Source: Tepidimonas fonticaldi
GTDB taxonomy: Bacteria > Pseudomonadota > Gammaproteobacteria > Burkholderiales > Burkholderiaceae_C
NCBI RefSeq assembly: GCF_007556755.1
Contig: NZ_VJOO01000004.1
Location: 62,001-126,000 of the forward strand
Reading direction: 5' to 3'
DNA: 64,000 bases
The position numbers and the translations under genes are program-made. Positions 8,786 through 16,053 of this stretch are shown here, in pieces. The notes under the pieces were generated by a model. It was not told the DNA's origin. It searched no databases and was given only the letters and a program-made list of their open reading frames with translations. Within the stretch, counting starts at the first letter, position 1. Every line of letters begins with the position of its first letter.

Positions 8786-10293
8786 TGAGCCAGGCCCCCG
8801 ATTGGAGCGCCGGCAGCCTGCCCGGCGACGCCTCCGCCACCGCCGCCACGCCCGCGACCGACTCCCCGCGCCCCCCGGGCATACCGGCCGACGCGCTGGG
8901 CATCCAGGCGCTGGACCTGGAGGCCCAAGGCATTGCGCGCCGGCCCGATGGCAAGGTGGTTTTCGTCGAGGGCGCGCTGCCCGGCGAATGGGTGGAGGTG
9001 CAGGTCACCCGCCGCAAGAACCAGTGGGAAGCCGCCGAGCTGCGCACCCTGCATCGTGCCTCGCCCCTGCGCGTCGTCCCGCGGTGCCCGCACTTTGGCC
9101 TGCACGCTGGGGCCTGCGGCGGCTGCAAGATGCAGCATCTGGAGCCGCTGGCGCAGGTGGCCATCAAGCAGCGCGTGCTGGAAGACAACCTGTGGCGGCT
9201 GGGCAAGGTGCGGCCGCAGCAGGTGCTGCGCCCGATTGCCGGGCCCGCCTGGGGGTACCGTTGGCGTGCCCGCCTGTCGGTGCGCTATGTCGCCAAAAAG
9301 GGCGAGGTGCTGATCGGTTTTCACGAGCGCAAGAGCCGCTACGTGGCGGACATGGACTCGTGCGCCGTCCTGCCCCCGCATGTGAGCGCCTTGCTGCGGC
9401 CCCTGCGCGGCCTGCTCATGGGCATGGACGCGCGCGAGACCTGTCCGCAAATCGAGCTGGCCTGCGGGGACGGCGTGACCGCGCTGGTGCTGCGCCACCT
9501 GGAGCCCCTGTCCGATGCGGACCGGCAGCGCCTGCGCGACTTTGCCCGCGAGCACGCCGATGCTGCCGTGCAATGGTGGCTGCAGCCCAAGGGACCGGAC
9601 AGTGTGCACCGGCTGGACGCGGACGACGGCACGCCCGAGCTGTCGTATGGTCTGCCGGAGTTCGGTCTGGTCATGCCGTTTCGGCCCACCGATTTCACCC
9701 AGGTCAATCCGCACATCAACCGCGTGCTGGTCGCGCGTGCGCTGCGGCTGCTGCAGGCGGGCCGAGACGAGCGCGTCATCGACTGGTTCTGCGGGCTGGG
9801 CAACTTTACGCTGCCGCTGGCGACCCAGGCGGGCGCGGTGCTGGGCATCGAGGGCAGCGAGGCCCTGGTGGCGCGCTCGCGCGAAAACTGGCAGCGCAAC
9901 CAGGCCCGGCGCGGGGGGCTGGCGCCGACCACGTTCGTCGCGCGCAACCTGTTCGAGATGACGCCGGCGCAACTGGTGGCCGACGGCGTGGCCGATCGCT
10001 GGCTGGTGGACCCGCCGCGCGAAGGCGCGTTTGCGCTGGCCAAGGCGCTGGCCGATCTGCACCAGGCCGCGCTGGCCGGAGCGCAGGTGACCCCCACCCC
10101 GACCGGTGAGCCGTGGCGTCCCCCGCGGCGCATCGTGTACGTCAGTTGCAATCCCGCCACCCTGGCCCGCGATGCGGGGTTGCTCGTGCATCAGGCGGGT
10201 TATCGGTGCACGGCGGCGGGCGTGGTCAACATGTTCCCCCACACGGCGCACGTCGAAAGCATCGCGGTCTTTGACCGGCTGGACGAGTGCTGA
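8785..10293 (+). CDS. rlmD: 23S rRNA (uracil-5)-methyltransferase RlmD
   Basis: 502 residues. It methylates C5 of U1939 in 23S rRNA using SAM. A TRAM domain (about residues 45-90) precedes an iron-sulfur-type cysteine set (C101, C111, C114 in CGGC, plus a later Cys in MDSCAVL). The methyltransferase fold has [22 protein letters not shown] and the nucleophile block [10 protein letters not shown]. The first Cys gap is CX9CX2C rather than the CX5CX2C of E. coli RumA. The start overlaps nlpD by one base, so the gene ends the surE operon. Confidence 0.92.
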   Translation: MSQAPDWSAGSLPGDASATAATPATDSPRPPGIPADALGIQALDLEAQGIARRPDGKVVFVEGALPGEWVEVQVTRRKNQWEAAELRTLHRASPLRVVPRCPHFGLHAGACGGCKMQHLEPLAQVAIKQRVLEDNLWRLGKVRPQQVLRPIAGPAWGYRWRARLSVRYVAKKGEVLIGFHERKSRYVADMDSCAVLPPHVSALLRPLRGLLMGMDARETCPQIELACGDGVTALVLRHLEPLSDADRQRLRDFAREHADAAVQWWLQPKGPDSVHRLDADDGTPELSYGLPEFGLVMPFRPTDFTQVNPHINRVLVARALRLLQAGRDERVIDWFCGLGNFTLPLATQAGAVLGIEGSEALVARSRENWQRNQARRGGLAPTTFVARNLFEMTPAQLVADGVADRWLVDPPREGAFALAKALADLHQAALAGAQVTPTPTGEPWRPPRRIVYVSCNPATLARDAGLLVHQAGYRCTAAGVVNMFPHTAHVESIAVFDRLDEC

Positions 10294-10307
10294 GGATGGG
10301 CCGCCGC

Positions 10308-10326
10308 GGCCATATGTGGCCATATG
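10308..10326. repeat. Two direct copies of GGCCATATG
   Basis: Two identical 9-base units, each containing the palindrome CATATG, separated by one base in the convergent gap between rlmD and the lipoprotein gene. Too short to assign; no T-run follows, so it is not a standard terminator. Confidence 0.4.
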
Positions 10327-10350
10327 CGGTCCACGCGCGCGGTCAGCCGG

Positions 10351-10857
10351 TCAGCGATTGGCGGCAGGGGCAGCGGGGGCGGAGGGTGGCGCGGTGGCCG
10401 CAGCGGGGGGTGCAATGCGCGGCACGATGCTGCCGGTAGGCGGGGTCGCGGGTGGTGCCGACGGTTTGGCGGCAGAGGGAGCGACGAGCTCCTCGCTCGG
10501 GCCGGTGGATTCGGCCGGTTTGACCGGGGCCGCCGGGGCGGAGGGCATCGCGGGGATGTTGTTTTCCCGCATGTACTCGTCCATTTCGCGCCAGCCGGCA
10601 AAGATCGCCGCCTTGGCCGCCCGCGGGTTGGCAGCGTAACAGTCTTCCAGGCTGCGCTGGGTGTGGCGGCAGCCCGCGCCGATCGCGCGTCCGTCGGCCT
10701 CGCGGCGCGCCGCCTGCTTGGCCGGGGTGTCGATGCCCAGCATGTCACACCCCCCCAGCAGGGCCGAGCAGGCGAGCAAGGCCGCCACGGTCCGCACCCG
10801 CCCGGACCGGGGGGGTAGCGCAGAGGGCGGCGTGGACGCGACGGTGAACAAGCGCAT
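10351..10857 (-). CDS. Hypothetical lipoprotein with Ala/Pro-rich tail
   Basis: 168 residues of unknown function. A hydrophobic signal segment (about residues 22-36) ends in LLGGC, a lipobox, so it should be membrane-anchored. The middle (about 40-100) is charged and has two cysteines (GAGCRHTQRSLEDCY), possibly a disulfide, with GWREMDEYMRE after it. The last ~65 residues are Pro/Ala/Ser-rich and probably disordered or wall-spanning. It may be co-transcribed with nothing: a terminator lies upstream of it, downstream of the BI-1 gene. I do not recognise a named family. Confidence 0.72.
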   Translation of the reverse strand: MRLFTVASTPPSALPPRSGRVRTVAALLACSALLGGCDMLGIDTPAKQAARREADGRAIGAGCRHTQRSLEDCYAANPRAAKAAIFAGWREMDEYMRENNIPAMPSAPAAPVKPAESTGPSEELVAPSAAKPSAPPATPPTGSIVPRIAPPAAATAPPSAPAAPAANR

Positions 10858-10906
10858 GGTGGGGATTGTCGGCCACCGGGGAGTGGCTGGCTACCCCCAT
10901 CCGTGC

Positions 10907-10945
10907 ACCAAAAAGCGGGCCAAAGCCGTCGCTTTTGACCCGCTT
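10907..10945 (-). terminator. Rho-independent terminator downstream of the BI-1/YccA gene
   Basis: On the minus strand AAGCGGG-TCAAAAGC pairs with GCTTTGG-CCCGCTT around a GACG loop (one bulge), followed at once by TTTTTGG. It lies 55 bases after the stop of the BI-1/YccA gene in the correct orientation. A second copy of AAGCGGG on the 5' side offers an alternative 10-bp stem (10913-10922 with 10945-10954). Confidence 0.85.
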
Positions 10946-10999
10946 GGCCCGCTTGGCGCGGTGGAGGCGGCCCGGCCCCGGGCCGATCCGTTCCGTCGA

Positions 11000-11689
11000 T
11001 CAGTCCCGTTCGCCGCCAAAGATGCCCAGCAGGGCGAGCAGGCTTTGGAAGATGTTGAACAGGCTCAGGTACAGCGCGAGCGTCGCGGTGATGTAGTTGG
11101 TCTCGCCGCCATCGACGATGCGCTTGAGGTCCACCAGTAAAAAGGCGCTGAAGATGCCGATGGCCATGATCGACAGGGCCGCCATGAACGCCGTGCTGCC
11201 GACGAAGACGTTGACGAGTCCGCCAATGAGCAGCACGATGGCGCCGAAGAACAGCCATTTGGCCAGGCCGTCGAGGTCGCGCTTGACGATCGAGGCCAGG
11301 TTGGCCATCACGAAAAACACCCCGGCCGTGCCACCGAAGGCCGTCATGATCAGCTGCGCCCCGTTGCCGAAGCCCAGCACCGCGGCCAGCAGGCGCGACA
11401 GCATCAGCCCCATGAAGAAAGTGAAGGCCAGCAGGACGGCCACGCCCGTGGCCGAATGCTTGGTGCGCTCGATGGCGAACATGAAGCCGAAGGCACCCGC
11501 CAGGAACACCAGCACGCCGACGCCGCCGGACAGGGCCGCCGTGATGCCGGTGCTCACCCCGATCCAGGCGCCCAGCACCGTGGGCACCAGGCTCAGCGCC
11601 AGCAGCCAGTAGGTGTTGCGCAGCACGCGCTGGCGTTCGCCGCCGGCGACGGCGGTGCCCGGGCGCGTGGAGACGGTGGTCAGACTCAT
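11000..11689 (-). CDS. Bax inhibitor-1/YccA family membrane protein
   Basis: 229 residues with seven hydrophobic segments after a short polar N-terminus (RQRVLRNTYWLLALSL). Family marks include TAFGGTAGVFFVMANLASIVKRD in the middle and the acidic FLLVDLKRIVDGGETNYITATL near the end, which in homologues holds the paired Asp residues tied to pH-gated ion leak. Location is the inner membrane. In bacteria relatives such as YccA interact with FtsH; a role in membrane-protein quality control or calcium/proton leak is possible but not shown here. Divergent from the GlcG-like gene; ended by a strong hairpin terminator. Confidence 0.9.
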   Translation of the reverse strand: MSLTTVSTRPGTAVAGGERQRVLRNTYWLLALSLVPTVLGAWIGVSTGITAALSGGVGVLVFLAGAFGFMFAIERTKHSATGVAVLLAFTFFMGLMLSRLLAAVLGFGNGAQLIMTAFGGTAGVFFVMANLASIVKRDLDGLAKWLFFGAIVLLIGGLVNVFVGSTAFMAALSIMAIGIFSAFLLVDLKRIVDGGETNYITATLALYLSLFNIFQSLLALLGIFGGERD

Positions 11690-11774
11690 GGATCGATCAC
11701 TCCTGTGGTGAGAGGGACAAAGGGCAATGCGGTAAGCTTGCCAGCCTTTCGAGTCTTTTGCTTAAGAGAAGTTC

Positions 11775-12182
11775 ATGAAATCCCGCGCCGTGCTCGAACT
11801 CGCCGACGTCAAGGCCATCGCTGCCGCCGCCGAAGCGGAGGCCCTGAAAAACCACTGGGCGGTCACCATCGCCATCGTGGACGAGGGCGGCCATTTGCTG
11901 TGGCTGCAGCGCCTGGATGGTGCGGCCCCCATTTCGGCGCACATCGCACCGGCCAAGGCCCGCACGGCGGCCCTGGGGCGGCGCGAGAGCAAGGTCTACG
12001 AGGACGTCATCAACCAGGGGCGCACGTCCTTTTTGTCTGCGCCCACGCTGGAGGGCCTGCTGGAAGGCGGCGTGCCCATCATCCACGAGGGCGAGGTGAT
12101 CGGCGCCGTCGGCGTCAGCGGGGTGAAGTCGAGCGAGGACGCCCAGATCGCCCGCGCCGGGATCGCCGCGCTCGGGCTGTGA
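11775..12182 (+). CDS. GlcG/HbpS family heme-binding-like protein (DUF336)
   Basis: 135 residues, one domain. Family features are the N-terminal LADVKAIAAAAEAEALKN helix, VTIAIVDEGGHLLWLQRLDGA, the SAHIAPAKARTAA block and the glycine-rich end GEVIGAVGVSGVKSSEDAQIA. Related proteins bind heme or occur beside glycolate oxidases. No signal peptide, so probably cytoplasmic. The Shine-Dalgarno GAGAAG precedes the ATG at 11775. It stands alone between a divergent and a convergent gene; the nearby FMN hydroxy-acid oxidase is on the other strand and any link is speculative. Confidence 0.86.
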   Translation: MKSRAVLELADVKAIAAAAEAEALKNHWAVTIAIVDEGGHLLWLQRLDGAAPISAHIAPAKARTAALGRRESKVYEDVINQGRTSFLSAPTLEGLLEGGVPIIHEGEVIGAVGVSGVKSSEDAQIARAGIAALGL

Positions 12183-12216
12183 CCCCGCGCCGTGGCGCGC
12201 GCGGCGGGCGCCGCGT

Positions 12217-12627
12217 TCACGGCTGCTCGGTGACGAAGCCAATGCTGTGCAGCCCGGCGCGCTGGGCCGCTGCCAGCGCCTGCGCCACCCGCTCGTAGCG
12301 CACCGCGCGGTCCCCGTGCAGTTGCAGCGGGGGCTGCGGGTCCTGGGCGGCGGCTTCGGCCAGCCGCGTCGCCAGTTCCGCGTCGCTCACCGGCGCATCG
12401 TTCCACAGGTAGCGGCCGTCGGCGTCGATGGTCAGCCTCACGGCTTCGGGGACCGGGGCCTGCTGCTGCGCCGCCGCTTTCGGCAGGTCCACCTGTACCG
12501 CATGCTTCATCACCGGGATCGTGATCAGAAACACGATCAGCAGCACCAGCATCACATCGATCAGCGGAATCATGTTGATTTCGCTGAGCAGCTCGCCGTC
12601 GTCCGGGTCGTTGATCGAAAACGCCAT
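12217..12627 (-). CDS. exbD: ExbD/TolR biopolymer transport protein
   Basis: 136 residues. A short cytoplasmic N-terminus (SEINMIPLIDVMLVLLIVFLI) leads into the single membrane helix, which carries the essential Asp of the ExbD proton path (D in PLIDVML). The remainder is a periplasmic domain. With ExbB and TonB it uses the proton gradient to energise outer-membrane receptors. It is the last gene of the iron operon, 24 bases after exbB. Confidence 0.94.
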   Translation of the reverse strand: MAFSINDPDDGELLSEINMIPLIDVMLVLLIVFLITIPVMKHAVQVDLPKAAAQQQAPVPEAVRLTIDADGRYLWNDAPVSDAELATRLAEAAAQDPQPPLQLHGDRAVRYERVAQALAAAQRAGLHSIGFVTEQP

Positions 12628-12651
12628 GGTCGGTCTCCGTCGTGGGGGCGG

Positions 12652-13401
12652 TCAGCGGCCGTCGCTGCGCAGGGGGCGCACCTTGCCATCGTCCGCCGCG
12701 CCCCCGACCCGCGCCCCCGTCACGAAGTAGGCGTGCAGCTCATGCGCGAAGCGGTTGACCCGGTGCACCAAGGCCTTGTGGCCGCGCACGAGCGCGTTGT
12801 AGCCGAGCACGGCGGGGATGGCCACGGCCAGGCCCAGCGCGGTCATGATAAGCGCCTCGCCGATGGGGCCGGCCACCTGGTCCAGGGCCGCCGAGCCGCT
12901 GGTGCCGATGCCGATCAACGCGTGGTAGATGCCCCAGACGGTCCCGAACAGCCCCACGAACGGGGCGGTCGAGCCCACCGACGCCAGAATCCACAGGCCC
13001 GCCTGCAGCCGGGCGACGAAGTCGTCGATGGCGTGGCGCAGGGCGCGCGTGACCCACTCGCTGACGTCGAAGCCGTCGTGCAGTTGCGGGGCGCGCTCGC
13101 CGTCCAGCCCGCGGATGTGCGCTGCCGCCTCACGGCCCTGCGTGGCCAGCAGATAAAACGGGTTGTCGCCGCCATCGCCCAGCCGGGCCAGCCCGTCGGC
13201 GAAGTCGCGGCTGTGCCAGAAGGCCTCGACCTGCCGGGCCTGCGCGCGGTGCCGGCGCAGATCCAGCGCCTTGAGCACGATGACCACCCAGGAGGCCACG
13301 GACATCAGCAACAGCAGCACCGCAATGGTGCGGATGACGCCATCGCCCTGGGCCCACAGGTGGGCCAGGCCAAAGGCGGCGGGGGTGGGGTTGGTTTCCA
13401 T
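12652..13401 (-). CDS. exbB: ExbB/TolQ/MotA-type proton channel protein
   Basis: 249 residues with three membrane helices: one near residues 20-42 and two in the conserved core. The core has LWILASVGSTAPFVGLFGTVWGIYHA and GPIGEALIMTALGLAVAIPAVLGYN, the hallmark of ExbB/TolQ. It forms the pentameric inner-membrane ring around the ExbD helices that powers TonB. A Shine-Dalgarno GGAG overlaps the tonB stop region and the ATG follows 6 bases after that stop, so translation is probably coupled. Confidence 0.95.
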   Translation of the reverse strand: METNPTPAAFGLAHLWAQGDGVIRTIAVLLLLMSVASWVVIVLKALDLRRHRAQARQVEAFWHSRDFADGLARLGDGGDNPFYLLATQGREAAAHIRGLDGERAPQLHDGFDVSEWVTRALRHAIDDFVARLQAGLWILASVGSTAPFVGLFGTVWGIYHALIGIGTSGSAALDQVAGPIGEALIMTALGLAVAIPAVLGYNALVRGHKALVHRVNRFAHELHAYFVTGARVGGAADDGKVRPLRSDGR

Positions 13402-13407
13402 CGGGGG

Positions 13408-14214
13408 TCACTCCAGGACGAATTGAATCGGGATCAGATACCACATGGCTTCCGGCACGCCGTTGCGTTTGCCGGGGACATACTTCCAGCGCAGGACGGT
13501 TTGCAGCGCGGCCTGGTCCAGCCGCTCGAAGCCGCTGGAGGTGCGGACCTCGGCGGCCGATGCCGTGCCGTCGGCTTCGATGCGCACGCGCACGACCACC
13601 TTGCCCTGTTCGCCCAGGCGCCGGCTCAGCGGCGGATAGGGTGGGGGCGGATTGCTCAGGTAGGCCGCGCTGGCCGAGGGCAGATCGATCCGGGCAGGGG
13701 GGGCAGCGGCCGCCGGGGCCGTTGACCCGTCGGTTGCCGGCGCGGTGGACGCGGGACCGGCGGACGGCACCGGTGCCACGCTGGAAAGGGCGGCGGCCGC
13801 AGCGGGCGCCGGATCGGCCGGCCCGGGCGGGGATGCTGCCGGCACAACGGATGGCGGCGGCGCGTTCGGTGCAGGCATTGCGCTGGGCGCAGGGGCTGGC
13901 GCGATCGGCGGGCGCGTGGCGGCTGCGGGGCGGGGCCGCTGCGCCTGCGGCGGAGCGGGGGTCCCGACTGTGGCGGCTGGCGGTGCGGGGGGCGCAGCAG
14001 AAAACGCGGGCAGCAGAGTGGCCTGCACCACCGCGGGCGCGGGCGGGGACGGGGAGCGTGCGCTCCAGGCGCCGTGCAAGGCCCACAAGGCAGCGGCATG
14101 CGCGGCCAGCACCCCCGCCACCGTGCCCGGCAGCCGGGCACGGTGGATCGTCGCGCGGCCCGGCGGTGGCGGGGCCGGCGCAGGGGCTGGGGGGACGAAT
14201 GCGGCGCGCATCAT
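13408..14214 (-). CDS. tonB: TonB energy-transducing protein
   Basis: 268 residues from the ATG at 14214. Basic/proline N-terminus, one membrane anchor (about residues 28-47, VAGVLAAHAAALWALHG), a ~110-residue Pro/Ala linker crossing the periplasm, and a C-terminal TonB domain (YLSNPPPPYPPLSRRLGEQG, then RTSSGFERLDQAALQTVLRW). It passes energy from ExbB/ExbD to the siderophore receptor. The ATG at 14214 overlaps the stop of the upstream 24-codon ORF (ATGA), which is why I prefer it to an in-frame ATG at 14229. Confidence 0.93.
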   Translation of the reverse strand: MMRAAFVPPAPAPAPPPPGRATIHRARLPGTVAGVLAAHAAALWALHGAWSARSPSPPAPAVVQATLLPAFSAAPPAPPAATVGTPAPPQAQRPRPAAATRPPIAPAPAPSAMPAPNAPPPSVVPAASPPGPADPAPAAAAALSSVAPVPSAGPASTAPATDGSTAPAAAAPPARIDLPSASAAYLSNPPPPYPPLSRRLGEQGKVVVRVRIEADGTASAAEVRTSSGFERLDQAALQTVLRWKYVPGKRNGVPEAMWYLIPIQFVLE

Positions 14215-14285
14215 GCCTTCAGAATCCATGTCGTCGCCAGCAGCACGAGGACGAGGCTGGCCAAGAGGACCGCAATCGGGATCAT
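14211..14285 (-). CDS. 24-residue single-membrane-helix microprotein in the iron operon
   Basis: A 25-codon ORF whose product, starting [19 protein letters not shown], is almost wholly one hydrophobic helix with a C-terminal Lys. Three things support coding: its ATG overlaps the stop of the hydroxy-acid oxidase (ATGA, 14285-14282), its stop overlaps the tonB start (ATGA, 14214-14211), and GGAG sits 5 bases ahead of the ATG. No function is recognised. As a small helix next to TonB/ExbB it could be an accessory subunit, or its translation could simply pass ribosomes on to tonB. Confidence 0.62.
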   Translation of the reverse strand: MIPIAVLLASLVLVLLATTWILKA

Positions 14286-15352
14286 AGACACTCCAGCGGG
14301 TGGAAAGCGCCGTGGCACAGCAGGGCCGGCGTCAGTGCGTCGATGGTCGCGGCCCCGCACAGCGCCATGGCGCCGCGCAGCTCGTCGTGCCAACGCCGCC
14401 ACAAGGCGGCCACGCCAGGGGCGCCACCCTGGGCCAGGGCGGCCACCAGCGGCCGGCCGAGCAGCACGGCGTTGGCGCCCAGGGCGAGGGCCTTCAGCCC
14501 ATCCGTCGCCCGGCGCAGGCCGCCATCGACCAGCACGGGGCAGCGGCCCTGCACGGCCTTCACCACGGCCGGTAGCAGCGCGGCGGTCGGGGGCAGGCCG
14601 TCGAGCACGCGCCCGCCGTGGTTGGACACGATGAGTCCGTCGCACAGATCGGCTGCGCGGTCCGCGTCGGCCGGGTGGGTGATGCCCTTGAGCAGCAGTG
14701 GGAGCGGGCTGTGCGACCGCAGCCAGGCGACGTCGTCCCAGTCGGGCGCACGCGCCAGCAGGGCCTCCAGCGTGCCGGTTTCGGGACGGGCAGGTAGGTT
14801 GGGTTGCGGCCAGTCCGCGGGCAGCGCAAAGCCGCTGGCGCGCTCGCGCTCGCCCGCCCACTGCACCGGGGCGTCCACGGTGAGTACGACCGCCTCGTAG
14901 CCCGCGCGGTGGGCCCGTTGCACGAGGCGCAGCCAGTCGTCCCGTTCGCCGTACGGGTAGAGCTGGAACCACAGGGGCCCGCGCTGCGGCTCGGGCAACA
15001 CCGCCCGCGCCACCGATTCCAGCGCCGTGCTCGCCTGGGTGGACAGCACCAGCCCCGCCCCTTGGGCGGCGCAGGCGAGGGCCAGGCCCCGTTCGGCATC
15101 CGGATGGGCCAGCGCCAGGTGGGCCATGGGCGCGGCCAGCCAGGGGGTTGGCCAGCGCCGGCCCAGCAGCGTGACCTGGGTGTCCACCTGCCGGGGGGTG
15201 GCGAGCACCCGCGGACGCAGGCCGATGGCGCGCCAGGCCGCGACGTTGGCGCGCAGCGTCACCTCGTCGCCCGCCCCGCCCTCGAAGTAGGCACGGATGG
15301 CGGACGCTGCCAGCGGCGCGGCGGGTGTGGTGTCGTAGGCACGGGCGGTCAT
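14282..15352 (-). CDS. FMN-dependent alpha-hydroxy-acid oxidase/dehydrogenase family protein
   Basis: 356 residues of the glycolate oxidase/lactate dehydrogenase (LldD) family. Seen motifs: [15 protein letters not shown] for [35 protein letters not shown] (the active-site Lys block) and the [12 protein letters not shown] motif with catalytic His followed by [19 protein letters not shown] for flavin phosphate. It should oxidise an L-2-hydroxy acid. It is tightly packed in the iron operon, overlapping piuC upstream and the microprotein downstream by ATGA, an unexpected place for such an enzyme; a hydroxy-acid siderophore fragment as substrate is a guess. Confidence 0.88.
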   Translation of the reverse strand: MTARAYDTTPAAPLAASAIRAYFEGGAGDEVTLRANVAAWRAIGLRPRVLATPRQVDTQVTLLGRRWPTPWLAAPMAHLALAHPDAERGLALACAAQGAGLVLSTQASTALESVARAVLPEPQRGPLWFQLYPYGERDDWLRLVQRAHRAGYEAVVLTVDAPVQWAGERERASGFALPADWPQPNLPARPETGTLEALLARAPDWDDVAWLRSHSPLPLLLKGITHPADADRAADLCDGLIVSNHGGRVLDGLPPTAALLPAVVKAVQGRCPVLVDGGLRRATDGLKALALGANAVLLGRPLVAALAQGGAPGVAALWRRWHDELRGAMALCGAATIDALTPALLCHGAFHPLECL

Positions 15353-16035
15353 GGCGTGGCCCAGAGTCGCAGCAGGTTGTGGTAGACCCCGCTGAGCGCC
15401 AGGGTCTCGCGCGTTTCGCCCAACTGCTGGCGCAGCCGCAGCAGGTTCATGTCCAGCTCGAAGAGCAAACGGCGTTGTTCGTCGCTGCGCACCATGCTCT
15501 CGATCCAGAAAAAACTGGCCAGGCGTGCGCCGCGCGTCACTGGCGTCACCTCGTGCACGCTGGTGCTGGGGTAGAGCACGGCGTCGCCGGCCGGGAGCTT
15601 GATGCGTTGCGTCCCGTAGGTATCGTGGATGGTCAGCTCTCCCCCGTCGTAGTCCTGCGGATCGCTGAGGAACAGCGTGCACGACAGGTCGGTCCGCACC
15701 CAGGTGTCGTCGGCATGCGAGTGCAGTACCGCGCCGTCCACATGGGGGCCGTAGGCGGGGGCCTCGGGGCGGTAGCGGTTGAACAGCGGGTTGTACAGGC
15801 GCCGCGGCAGCGCCGCCGAGAAGAACAGCGGATCGCGCCCGACCGCCGCCCGCACCAGGGCCTGCAGACGGCGGGCGGCCTCGCTGTCCTGCGCCAGTTG
15901 CTCGTTGCGTTTGACCGCCGAGGCCTGGGCGCCGGCGCTGGTGCGGCCGTCGAGCCAGAGGGCTTCGTCGGCCAGCAGCCCGCGCGCGGTGGCCAGCTCC
16001 TCGGGCGTCAGCACACCCTTCAGGTGCAGCAGCAT
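15349..16035 (-). CDS. piuC: PiuC-type Fe(II)/2-oxoglutarate-dependent dioxygenase (PKHD hydroxylase)
   Basis: 228 residues. The double-stranded beta-helix iron ligands are H98 and D100 (in YGPHVDGA) and H161 (in TSVHEVTPV), with R171 for 2-oxoglutarate. PiuC proteins sit beside TonB-dependent siderophore receptors and are iron-regulated, as here: the receptor gene ends 18 bases upstream. The hydroxylated substrate is not established for the family. Length matches the usual ~226 residues. Confidence 0.93.
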   Translation of the reverse strand: MLLHLKGVLTPEELATARGLLADEALWLDGRTSAGAQASAVKRNEQLAQDSEAARRLQALVRAAVGRDPLFFSAALPRRLYNPLFNRYRPEAPAYGPHVDGAVLHSHADDTWVRTDLSCTLFLSDPQDYDGGELTIHDTYGTQRIKLPAGDAVLYPSTSVHEVTPVTRGARLASFFWIESMVRSDEQRRLLFELDMNLLRLRQQLGETRETLALSGVYHNLLRLWATP

Positions 16036-16053
16036 GGCAGGGCTCCTGCGGAC

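Noticed and set aside
8620-10323. 567-codon ORF antisense to rlmD
   Set aside because: Its product is His/Arg/Gln-rich with no domain; it is a GC-rich shadow of rlmD on the other strand.
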